Source: Dehalococcoidia bacterium (GTDB taxonomy: Bacteria; Chloroflexota; Dehalococcoidia; JACQUA01). Taken from it: DNA of 25,400 nt. Made by a program: the position numbers and the translations under genes. The notes beneath the pieces are model-generated. The model did not search any database. It had not been told where the DNA came from and was given only the letters and a program-made list of their open reading frames with translations. This document shows, piece after piece, positions 8,168 to 15,407 of this stretch; within the stretch, counting starts at the first letter, position 1; the number at the start of each line of letters is the position of its first letter. Location: contig JAUYHV010000231.1 of the NCBI GenBank assembly GCA_030689845.1, forward strand, positions 1 to 25,400, written 5' to 3'.

Positions 8168-8647
8168 TTATTTTAAGCCCACCGACAACCGTTCACTAAT
8201 TAAGACCTGCCGGGTCTCGTCGAGCTTTGATGTTATTGTTTTTACCAGTTCCTGAAATATCTGGCTTCCGATTCGAGGGTTATCCTGTATCAACAACCTG
8301 AGCCTGGCACCGCTGATACTCAGCACTTTTACTTTTTGGAGGCATACACCGGTAATCGAGTGAGTATGGGGTTCGAGGAGGGCAGCCCATCCCAGGCATT
8401 CATTGGCGCCAACGATGTCCACGGTAACTTTTCTCCCTGCCGGACCCTGGTCCCTTGGCACAACAATTTGTATAGCTACTTTGCCCTCCTGCAAAACATG
8501 AAGTTCTTCAGCCGTGTCTCCTTCCTGGATTAAAGTTGATCCTGCGGCATATTGTTTCTCGGCGGCGGACCTTGAGATGTTCTCAAGGAGACTATCGGAT
8601 AAAGAGGAGAAAAGGCTGCACTTTTTTAAGGCACTCTGTAACGCCAT
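8168..8647 (-). CDS. Stand-alone cyclic-nucleotide-binding-like domain protein
   Basis: Small 159-residue protein with a Crp/CNMP-type beta-roll (about 10-125: LFSSLSDSLLENI, AAGSTLIQEGD, LHVLQEGKVAIQI, DIVGANECLGWAALLEP) followed by a helical tail (about 125-155). There is no helix-turn-helix, so it is not a Crp/Fnr transcription factor. In the phosphate-binding cassette region (GWAALLEPHTHSITGV, from residue 86) the usual Glu after Gly and the Arg that contacts the cyclic phosphate are replaced. Canonical cAMP or cGMP binding is therefore doubtful. It starts one base after the stop of the receiver-membrane protein gene, so the two are almost certainly co-translated. It probably acts as a soluble partner or regulator of the adjacent membrane proteins. 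That is inference from context. Confidence 0.88.
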   Translation of the reverse strand: MALQSALKKCSLFSSLSDSLLENISRSAAEKQYAAGSTLIQEGDTAEELHVLQEGKVAIQIVVPRDQGPAGRKVTVDIVGANECLGWAALLEPHTHSITGVCLQKVKVLSISGARLRLLIQDNPRIGSQIFQELVKTITSKLDETRQVLISERLSVGLK

Positions 8648-8648
8648 A

Positions 8649-9305
8649 CTACTGCTTTTTATCTTTCAACTTGAAAGTTAATTTTCCTGCCATTCCCGCT
8701 GTCAAAACAAATATACCGACGATGACGGTTGCCAAACCAATGGTGGTTTCGAAAGATGAGATATTTAAAGATAATCCGATGGCCGTTGCAAACCCTCCAG
8801 TTATCAGGGCGGTATCGCTCAAGCTGGATAAATTTCGCTGCAGGAATGTTTGCTGTACGAAACCCAATTCGACAAATACAGGTCCCCGCCCCGGTTGTGC
8901 TTCCCTGTTTAACTCCCGGAGTAAAATCGGCTTTGCCGCCCCGTTTATTCTCATGGAAAAATATCCCGGTTCGGTCGAGTCGGTACCGGCCCTCGATAAA
9001 ACTTGAGAGTCAAGGTTATTGACCAGCACCACGCGAACACCGGGTAATTCCTCTGAAATGGCCTGAGCTGCATCCAGTCCCCCCGCTCTGGAAAGAGGAA
9101 TACCATCGAGACCAACTGCATGAGGCAGATTGCTGTCTATAATGGCCATTTCGGGTCTCATGTTTCGTGTCAGGGTCATTGTCCTGGGAACGTTTTCAGC
9201 CTGTCCAATGATAACATTACCCGATTCTTCCGTAATTATTTTTTTAAGCAGGTACCGCATTTCCGGATGTTCGGAAGCAAGTACTATCCGTAAGCCCTGA
9301 TCCAT
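8649..9305 (-). CDS. Degenerate receiver domain fused to C-terminal membrane hairpin
   Basis: The 218-residue product begins directly with a response-regulator-like receiver fold: LRIVLASEHPEMRYLL, then RPEMAIIDSNLP with D57 at the phospho-acceptor position, then VRVVLVNNL. It ends in two hydrophobic helices (about 165-182 and 186-207) and a Lys-rich tail. The paired acidic residues normally near position 10 are reduced to one Glu (SEH). An insert of about 15 residues follows D57, and the conserved Lys region is altered (GYFSMR). Phosphorylation is therefore uncertain. A longer frame with a GTG at 9392 exists, but that codon lies inside the promoter at 9383-9411 and has no ribosome site. The ATG at 9305 is preceded by AGGAAAGG, so it is chosen. 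A receiver whose output is a membrane anchor is rare. Function is unknown, possibly tethering a signalling input to the slipin/NrfD complex. Confidence 0.82.
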   Translation of the reverse strand: MDQGLRIVLASEHPEMRYLLKKIITEESGNVIIGQAENVPRTMTLTRNMRPEMAIIDSNLPHAVGLDGIPLSRAGGLDAAQAISEELPGVRVVLVNNLDSQVLSRAGTDSTEPGYFSMRINGAAKPILLRELNREAQPGRGPVFVELGFVQQTFLQRNLSSLSDTALITGGFATAIGLSLNISSFETTIGLATVIVGIFVLTAGMAGKLTFKLKDKKQ

Positions 9306-9382
9306 TTTTCCTTTCCTGTCTTGCACGGAATTATTCAGAACATAATCCAGGCCGAAGATGTTTTCAACAGGCTTCAAGAACA

Positions 9383-9411
9383 ATAGTATCACGGGGGAAA
9401 AGGTGAGACAA
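9383..9411 (-). promoter_or_regulatory. Sigma-A-like promoter of the receiver-slipin-NrfD operon
   Basis: On the minus strand TTGTCT (9411-9406) and TACTAT (9388-9383) are separated by exactly 17 bases, and TGA precedes the -10 box as an extended -10. Transcription would begin near 9376, leaving a leader of about 70 bases to the ATG at 9305. It fits a separate promoter for the six genes ending at the terminator 3810-3842. Confidence 0.6.
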
Positions 9412-9429
9412 TACTAACCAGGTAGTATT
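9410..9429. promoter_or_regulatory. Candidate operator 1: AATACTA-N6-TAGTATT
   Basis: Perfect 7-bp inverted repeat with a six-base spacer, centred about 43 bases upstream of the predicted start and touching the -35 box. This is a classic activator position. The TAC-N10-GTA core has the geometry of a NarL-type 7-2-7 heptamer pair. The NarL/FixJ regulator encoded immediately upstream is the obvious candidate binder. Confidence 0.5.
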
Positions 9430-9440
9430 ATTACGGGCGG

Positions 9441-9451
9441 ATACTGAGTAT
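9441..9451. promoter_or_regulatory. Candidate operator 2: ATACT-G-AGTAT
   Basis: Perfect 5-bp inverted repeat around one central base, centred about 70 bases upstream of the predicted start. It shares the TACT/AGTA half-site with the two flanking repeats. Confidence 0.4.
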
Positions 9452-9458
9452 TTTTACG

Positions 9459-9470
9459 TACTACATAGTA
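9459..9470. promoter_or_regulatory. Candidate operator 3: TACTA-CA-TAGTA
   Basis: Perfect 5-bp inverted repeat with a two-base spacer, centred about 88 bases upstream of the predicted start. The 8-mer ACGTACTA that overlaps it (9456-9463) recurs at 12687-12694 upstream of the kinase gene. Confidence 0.4.
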
Positions 9471-9472
9471 GC

Positions 9473-9489
9473 CGGAACTTAGTGTTCCG
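9473..9489 (-). other. Small stem-loop after the response-regulator gene
   Basis: CGGAAC-TTAGT-GTTCCG, a 6-bp stem with a five-base loop, lies ten bases past the response-regulator stop. No U tract follows on the minus strand, so it would be at best a weak terminator or an mRNA 3'-end stem between the regulator pair and the downstream promoter. Confidence 0.35.
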
Positions 9490-9498
9490 TACCAGTTA

Positions 9499-10158
9499 TC
9501 AGTCATCGAGGGTAATGAATCCTCGGCGCAGGGCATATTTTACAAGTTCGGTGGGACTGCGGAGGCCTAGTTTAGACATTATACGGGCGCGGTGGGTTTG
9601 TACCGTAGCAATACTGAGAATAAGCATATCGGCAATCTCCTGGTTCGTGTGACCTTCGGCAATCAGCTTCACGATTTCCCTTTCCCGTTTGGTCAACCCA
9701 TCAAATTTTTCTTTTTCCTGCCCGGTCTTTGTTTGCTGAATATATTCACCAAGGAGTTTTTTTGCCATGCTGGGATACAGAAAGACATCCCCGTTCCAAA
9801 CCGCTCTTAACGCCGAGAGTAACTCAATAGAGGAACCGCCTTTGATAAAATAGCCGGCAGCACCGGCATCGAGCACCTTGAAAAAATACTCGTCGCTTTC
9901 GTGCATTGTTAGCACGAGAATTTTGGTATCCAGTTTTTGTTCGGCAATACGCCGGGTAGCCTCTATGCCGTTTACTACCGGCATGGTTATATCCATGAGT
10001 ACTATATCGGGATGGAGTTCGACAGTTTTATCTATAGCTTCCTGACCTGTGGTGGCCTCTCCAACAATTTCGATATCAGGTTGTGCCCCAAGAATAGTTC
10101 GCAGACCTTCCCGGACAATGGCATGGTCGTCAGCTATTAATACTCTCATCTTATCCAT
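9499..10158 (-). CDS. NarL/FixJ-family response regulator
   Basis: Two-component response regulator, 219 residues. The receiver domain (1-120) has all catalytic positions intact: D10/D11 (ADDH), phospho-acceptor D56 (IVLMDITMP), T84 region (LVLTMHES) and K106 (GYFIKGG). The C-terminal LuxR/GerE-type helix-turn-helix (about 150-215: LTKREREIVKLIAEGHTNQE, IATVQTHRARIMSKLGL) binds DNA. The gene starts 21 bases after the kinase stop with GGAGGA about 11 bases before the ATG, so the pair is co-transcribed. A second ATG three codons in is possible. It most likely receives phosphate from the HisKA_3 kinase 10180-12525 and acts on the TACT/AGTA repeats downstream at 9410-9470. The target assignment is inference from position and class. 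Confidence 0.96.
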   Translation of the reverse strand: MDKMRVLIADDHAIVREGLRTILGAQPDIEIVGEATTGQEAIDKTVELHPDIVLMDITMPVVNGIEATRRIAEQKLDTKILVLTMHESDEYFFKVLDAGAAGYFIKGGSSIELLSALRAVWNGDVFLYPSMAKKLLGEYIQQTKTGQEKEKFDGLTKREREIVKLIAEGHTNQEIADMLILSIATVQTHRARIMSKLGLRSPTELVKYALRRGFITLDD

Positions 10159-10179
10159 AATACAATATTTCCTCCAAAA

Positions 10180-12525
10180 TCAAACTCTTTTTTGTTCAGG
10201 GTTTTTTCCGTTTATTTTAGCCGGTCCAGGTGTTAGCAAGGATTCAACCACTGGAATTTCAATTACGATGGTGGTCCCCTCTCCTATCACGGACTTTATT
10301 TCGAAAGTGCCGGAAAGTAGTGATACCCTTTCCTGGATACCTAAAAGTCCAAGGGATTTGGAATTGATCCTGGTTTTAAAGACTTCATCGACATCAAAAC
10401 CTTTACCATCATCCCTGACGGTAGCCGTGATTGTTTCACTTCCGGCCTCTATGGTGATGGTGACATTTCGCGCTTCAGCATACTTACCTATATTATGGAT
10501 GGCTTCCTGGATGATCCTGAATAAAGCCGTTTCCAGCGCCGTAGCCAGCCTGCTGTTCAAACCTTTACTTTTAAAATCAACATTGATCCCTGCTTCTTCC
10601 AGGTGGGTCTTGGCGTAGGAGCGGATAGTAGCTGCCAGACCCAGGTCGTCAAGAGTTGAGGGACGCAGTCCCAGGGTTAACCTCCGAAGTTCAGTTAGGG
10701 CGCCCTTAACGATGTTTTTTGCTGCGTTCAGCCGTTCTCTGAAAACGTGCTGCTCTGGTAAGGTGATGTTTTCCATGGATTCAATGGACATGATAAGTCC
10801 TGTTAATGTCTGTCCGTATTCATCGTGCAATTCCCTTGCTACCCTTTTTCTCTCTTCTTCCTGGGCGTTTATAACACTATCCAGGAGCTGCCCCTTGAGT
10901 TTCTCTTTCTGTTTTGCGTCTTCGTAAAGTATGGAATTTTCCATGGATATACCTATCTGGTAACCTATGGAATCCAGCATCCTGAAATCATTTTCCGTAA
11001 AGGGATGGTCCTTGGAGCAGGCTATATTCATGACACCGAGGGTCCTGTTTTTGGATTTAAGAGGTATGCCTACGAAGCAGCCTATGTTTTCCTTTAAAAC
11101 TTCTTCTTCAGCCAGCATCGGGCATTGAGAAGGGTCGTTGACCATCAGCGTTTCTCCCCGCTGCAGTACCTGGTAACAGGCGCAGCTGGCTCCGATTGTG
11201 CCGGTGTTTTGACATTTGAAGAAATTTGAAGGGTCTATACAACTTCGCGTTTCGAACTTGTTGGTGACGGTATTTTTCAGGAAAACACAGGCTGATTTTG
11301 TTTTGGTGACTTCCAATACTTTTTGCATGGCGCTTATCAGGACATCGTCAAGGGCCAGAGACTGGTTAACTGTTTCGGCTATGGCGTTCAGAGCTGACAA
11401 TTCTTCATTGCGGGACAAGAGTTCGTCTCTCGATTTGGCCAGTTCCCTGGTCATGGAATAAAAAGCGTTGCTGAGCCGTCCTACTTCATCCTTTCGGTTG
11501 ATAGGGCTGACTGCTGAGAAATCTCCCGATGCTACTTTTTGGGCAGCAGTGGTCAAAACCCTTATCGGTTTGATGATACCCTGCATGATTATCCAAACGG
11601 CAAGAAATGTGCTGACAAAGAGGATAATCCCTATTATTAGTAACCTTTGTTCCAGGCGCCTGGTTGGGGCCAGGGCTTCCTCCTCGGTCTGGCGGATAGC
11701 GACTCCCCACGACGTAACGGATAGGGGTGCAAAAGCCAGAACATCCTTGAGGCGCTCACTGCTTATTTCATGGCAGCGGTGACATGTTCCTACTGTTGCC
11801 TCCCGTCGTTCTATCAACTGGGAAAATTTTGCGGGATGGTCGCTTCTTTCATAGAGGGCAGGGGGTGAGCCTGGTTCTGTCCTGGCAAGGATAATACCGT
11901 TGCCGTCTACGATTTCTGTATAGCCGCTCCTCCCTACAGAAATAGGCGGTTTGAAAGCGTCATTGCTGGACTGGTTTACGTCAATTAAGGCTGAAACTAC
12001 ACCCGTAATCTGTCCGCTGCTGTCCCTGAGAGGAACTGTGGCCAATATTACCGGGCTGGCCATAGGAGGGGCTGAAGTCAAGCCTGATATTGTGGATTTG
12101 CCGGAGGCTAAAGATTCCTTTACCTCAGGATAAATAGTAATATCCATACTGGAAATCCCTGCATTCTCGGGTTCGACAAGGATAACTTTACCTGCGTTGT
12201 CGGTGATAACAACGTTTATGACAGCAATCCCGGATCTCGACAGGGACTTTTGGAATGAGGCGGCAGACTGTTTGAACCGTTCTTTTGAAGGAGGCGGGTC
12301 GTTAAAGTCCATATCCTGTAAACTGCCCAGGACATTTCCCAGGGTGTTGTCCAGGCGGCTTGCCAGAACGCGGGCAATGTTGAGACGTTCGTCGAGTATC
12401 CGCTGTGTGCTGTCTTTCAACGATTGAACACCCAGCCAACTGAACAATCCGAGGCCTACTGTCAGCCCGGCGAGGGCCAGTAAGACTATTCTTTTTTGCA
12501 GGGTGAGGTTCGTAAGGGATAGCAT
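10180..12525 (-). CDS. Membrane histidine kinase with c-type haem motif sensor, HAMP and Cys-rich GAF
   Basis: Sensor kinase of 781 residues. TM1 lies at about 11-31. A large extracytoplasmic Cache/PAS-like sensor (about 35-292) carries a CxxCH motif, CHRCH at 248-252, a c-type haem attachment signature. TM2 lies at about 295-316, HAMP at about 317-370 and GAF at about 385-530. The GAF domain holds eight Cys (413, 429, 438, 448, 450, 468, 483, 503), some spaced as if to bind a metal or FeS cluster, as in AirS-type GAF sensors. A HisKA_3 dimerisation domain has phospho-acceptor H567 (RELHDEYGQ). The HATPase has N-box N678 and G-box DDGKGF at 705-710. The HisKA_3 type matches the NarL-class regulator downstream. 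Likely signals are redox state, O2, NO or CO at the outer face plus internal redox at the GAF domain. The signal is inference. Confidence 0.94.
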   Translation of the reverse strand: MLSLTNLTLQKRIVLLALAGLTVGLGLFSWLGVQSLKDSTQRILDERLNIARVLASRLDNTLGNVLGSLQDMDFNDPPPSKERFKQSAASFQKSLSRSGIAVINVVITDNAGKVILVEPENAGISSMDITIYPEVKESLASGKSTISGLTSAPPMASPVILATVPLRDSSGQITGVVSALIDVNQSSNDAFKPPISVGRSGYTEIVDGNGIILARTEPGSPPALYERSDHPAKFSQLIERREATVGTCHRCHEISSERLKDVLAFAPLSVTSWGVAIRQTEEEALAPTRRLEQRLLIIGIILFVSTFLAVWIIMQGIIKPIRVLTTAAQKVASGDFSAVSPINRKDEVGRLSNAFYSMTRELAKSRDELLSRNEELSALNAIAETVNQSLALDDVLISAMQKVLEVTKTKSACVFLKNTVTNKFETRSCIDPSNFFKCQNTGTIGASCACYQVLQRGETLMVNDPSQCPMLAEEEVLKENIGCFVGIPLKSKNRTLGVMNIACSKDHPFTENDFRMLDSIGYQIGISMENSILYEDAKQKEKLKGQLLDSVINAQEEERKRVARELHDEYGQTLTGLIMSIESMENITLPEQHVFRERLNAAKNIVKGALTELRRLTLGLRPSTLDDLGLAATIRSYAKTHLEEAGINVDFKSKGLNSRLATALETALFRIIQEAIHNIGKYAEARNVTITIEAGSETITATVRDDGKGFDVDEVFKTRINSKSLGLLGIQERVSLLSGTFEIKSVIGEGTTIVIEIPVVESLLTPGPAKINGKNPEQKRV

Positions 12526-12791
12526 GACTTCAATCCGTAAAAGTCCTTTTCGATGTCAATTATAACCCATCCGACCTAATTGTGCGGGGTACATTACTGC
12601 TGGACTATGCAGCTACCTTCAACATTTGATGAACCACTGTTATGCCTGGAGGTAAGCCGGGGCAACCTTTCTTCTCCGCTACATAAACGTACTAACGTTG
12701 CGAAAGGCTAAGGAAAAACGGGTGTAAAACCTGTTACAGAGGCTTCCGGTTGCCTATTTCCTGCGGGGACCACGGTTGACCGGAAAATTGA
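12526..12791. other. 266-bp intergenic region upstream of the kinase gene
   Basis: No gene is seen between the secA stop and the kinase ATG. A -10-like TATAAT lies at 12564-12559 on the minus strand, about 34 bases upstream of the kinase start, with no convincing -35. AACGT-ACTA-ACGTT (12686-12699) is a perfect inverted repeat containing the ACGTACTA word also found at 9456-9463. GGCAACC (12661-12667) and GGTTGCC (12748-12754) could close a stem of about 94 bases. No clear secA terminator is visible. It matches no riboswitch class that I can identify with confidence. Confidence 0.5.
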
Positions 12792-15398
12792 CTACTGGCC
12801 GCAGCACTTTTTATATTTTTTCCCGCTGCCGCAGGGACAAGGGTCGTTTCGGCCTGCTTTCCCGCCGGCAGGAACCCGCTCTTTACTCCTTTTTGCAGCT
12901 CCATCTGTTATGGCAGTACGGGGTTTGGAAGTCGCTTCCTTTTTAATATTCACGTGGAAAATAGTATGGGTTATATCGTGTCTTATATTGGACAACAGGC
13001 TCTGGAAAAATACATAGCCCTCTTTTTTGTAGGCAACCAGGGGGTCGGAATTGCCGACAGCCACCAGCCCAATTCCCTGGCGCATGTGATCCATCTCGGT
13101 AAGGTGGTCGACCCAAAGGTTATCATAAGTCTGCAGCATTACCCAGCGTTCCAAAACCCTCATACCATCCGCTCCGGTTTCTGCCTCTTTTTCCTCGTAG
13201 AGAACACCGGCGTGTTCTATCAACCTGGCTTCTATCTGGTTTTTTTTCATGGATGCCATGACCTGGGGGTCAAGTCCCTGCGGCCACGGGATAACAATTC
13301 CAACATCTCTCTGTAATCCTTCCAAATCCCAATCGGCGCCGTGTTCATCCAAAAGGTATGTTTGTACGAGACCCCTGATTTCATCCGCAATCATGTTCAG
13401 GATGTTAGTTTTCAGGTCCGCCCCGCTGACTATTTTCTTGCGGTCCTGATATATGATTTCCCGGTGTTTATTAACGACATCGTCGTAATCCACCAGGTGT
13501 TTGCGCATATCGAAATGGTAACCCTCGACACGCACCTGGGCATTTTCTATCGCTTTGGATACCATGGAATGTTCGATAGGAGTTTCGTCATCCATGCCCG
13601 CCCATTCCATAAATCCCTTAATACGGTCTCCCCCGAAACGCCGGACAATATCATCTTCGAGAGAAACAAAAAATCTTGAACTTCCGGGGTCTCCCTGGCG
13701 TCCGGCACGGCCGCGAAGCTGGTTGTCAATACGCCGGGCTTCGTGCCTCTCCGTGCCTATGATGTGGAGGCCGCCTTTTTGAACGACTCCTTCTCCCAGG
13801 GTGATGTCGACGCCCCGACCGGCCATATTGGTAGCCACGGTAACTGCACCGGGTTGTCCCGCTTTTGATATTATTCCGGCCTCTTTTTCATGGTGCTTGG
13901 CGTTCAGGACCTGGTGGGGGATTCCTTTTAGTCGTAATATTTCGCCGAGATGCTCTGATTTTTCTATTGAAACTGTGCCTACAAGGACTGGTTTTCCGTC
14001 AGCATAAAGTCTTTCGATCTCCCTGCCGACAGCCTGGAATTTGCCCTCTTCGGTTTTATAGATTTGGTCGGGATGGTCAATCCTGATCATTTGCCGGTTC
14101 GTGGGCATGATTACAACTTCAAGTTTATAGATTTTATGGAACTCCTCGGCTTCCGTCGCGGCAGTCCCGGTCATGCCGGCCAGCTTTTCATACATACGGA
14201 AATAATTTTGAAAGGTGACAGTGGCCAGTGTCATACTTTCCTGCTGGATCTTGACGCCCTCTTTAGCTTCAATAGCCTGGTGCAGCCCCTCGCTGTAGCG
14301 CCGGCCGAGCATTAAACGTCCCGTAAATTCGTCAACGATAATTACCTGGGGTCCCTTGTTCTCTTGGCCCTTAATTACTTGTACGACATAATCCCGGTCT
14401 CTTTTAAAAATGGCATGAGCCTTCAGTGCAGAATCCATGTAGTGGGTTAAAGTGTAATTTGCAGTGTCGTATAAATTGGGGGCTTTTAACAATCCGAGTC
14501 GGCGCAATGATTCCTCCACCTTGTTTGTTCCCTCATCCGTTAAAGAAACCCCCCTGGTTTTTTCATCTATGGCGTAATCTTCATCTTTTTTTAGTTGGGG
14601 TATTATCTTGGCGAAAGCATAATATTTCTGGGCCGATTCACCGGCCGCTCCGCTTATGATTAGCGGCGTCCGGGCCTCGTCGATGAGGATATTGTCAACT
14701 TCATCGACGATGGCATAATTCAAAGGACGTTGCGCCATCTGGGACGGGTCAATAACCATGTTATCTCTAAGATAATCGAAGCCGAATTCGTTGTTAGTTC
14801 CATAGGTTATATCTGCCGCATAAGCCTCTTTACGTGAAATGGGGCGCAAACCTTGCCAGCGGGGATCCTCGTTTTCATAGGCGGGGTCATATAGAAACGA
14901 AGACTCATGTTGAATACTTGCCACGGAAATGCCGAGGGCGTCGAAGATGGGGCCCATCCAGTGGGGATCCCTCTTGGCAAGGTAATCGTTTACGGTGACA
15001 AGGTGACACCCGCTTCCCTTAAGCGAGTTGAGGTACAGTGGCAGGGTCGCTACAAGGGTTTTGCCTTCCCCGGTTTTCATTTCGGCAATCTTCCCCTGGT
15101 GAAGCACGATCCCGCCCATTAATTGTACGTCGAAATGACGTTGTTTTATGGTCCTTTTTCCCGCCTCTCTTACTGCTGCAAAAGCTTCGGGCAGCAGTTC
15201 GTCTAAAGTCTCGCCGGAACTGATCCTTGCCCTGAACTGTTCCGTGGAAAATCGCAGTTCGGCATCGGTGAGTTTTTCGAAAACGGGTTCAAGGCTGTTG
15301 ATCTCTTCAACCAGTGGCTGGAGTTTCTTTAGTTCTTTTTCGTTTGAGTCCAGGAGGCTTCCGAGCCATTTCAGAAAGTTACCGAACCATTTCAGCAT
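12792..15398 (-). CDS. secA: Preprotein translocase ATPase SecA
   Basis: Motor ATPase that drives unfolded preproteins through SecYEG. The 868-residue product has NBD1 with Walker A MKTGEGKT at 107-114 and the DEVD box at 232-235 (VDEVDNILIDEART), then the preprotein-binding domain. NBD2 follows with MAGRGVDITLG and QLRGRAGRQGD, then the helical scaffold/wing domains and a C-terminal zinc-binding SEC-C tail (C854, C856, C865, C866). An insert around 164-190 (HESSFLYDPAYENEDPRW...) before EAYAADITYGTNNEFGFDYL is not found in E. coli or Bacillus SecA and matches what I recall of Chloroflexota. The ATG at 15398 follows the prs stop by nine bases, with a modest AGGATAG ribosome site, so prs and secA are likely co-transcribed. 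Confidence 0.98.
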   Translation of the reverse strand: MLKWFGNFLKWLGSLLDSNEKELKKLQPLVEEINSLEPVFEKLTDAELRFSTEQFRARISSGETLDELLPEAFAAVREAGKRTIKQRHFDVQLMGGIVLHQGKIAEMKTGEGKTLVATLPLYLNSLKGSGCHLVTVNDYLAKRDPHWMGPIFDALGISVASIQHESSFLYDPAYENEDPRWQGLRPISRKEAYAADITYGTNNEFGFDYLRDNMVIDPSQMAQRPLNYAIVDEVDNILIDEARTPLIISGAAGESAQKYYAFAKIIPQLKKDEDYAIDEKTRGVSLTDEGTNKVEESLRRLGLLKAPNLYDTANYTLTHYMDSALKAHAIFKRDRDYVVQVIKGQENKGPQVIIVDEFTGRLMLGRRYSEGLHQAIEAKEGVKIQQESMTLATVTFQNYFRMYEKLAGMTGTAATEAEEFHKIYKLEVVIMPTNRQMIRIDHPDQIYKTEEGKFQAVGREIERLYADGKPVLVGTVSIEKSEHLGEILRLKGIPHQVLNAKHHEKEAGIISKAGQPGAVTVATNMAGRGVDITLGEGVVQKGGLHIIGTERHEARRIDNQLRGRAGRQGDPGSSRFFVSLEDDIVRRFGGDRIKGFMEWAGMDDETPIEHSMVSKAIENAQVRVEGYHFDMRKHLVDYDDVVNKHREIIYQDRKKIVSGADLKTNILNMIADEIRGLVQTYLLDEHGADWDLEGLQRDVGIVIPWPQGLDPQVMASMKKNQIEARLIEHAGVLYEEKEAETGADGMRVLERWVMLQTYDNLWVDHLTEMDHMRQGIGLVAVGNSDPLVAYKKEGYVFFQSLLSNIRHDITHTIFHVNIKKEATSKPRTAITDGAAKRSKERVPAGGKAGRNDPCPCGSGKKYKKCCGQ

Positions 15399-15407
15399 GG
15401 TACTATC

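Noticed and set aside
9306..9392. N-terminal extension of the receiver-membrane protein from a GTG at 9392
   Set aside because: The GTG has no ribosome site and overlaps the predicted -10 region at 9383-9388; the receiver fold starts at the ATG at 9305, which has AGGAAAGG upstream.
12640..12760. Possible c-di-GMP (GEMM) riboswitch upstream of the kinase
   Set aside because: Words such as GGCAACC and GCGAAAGGC look similar, but the order and the GACGCAAAGC core are not present on either strand.
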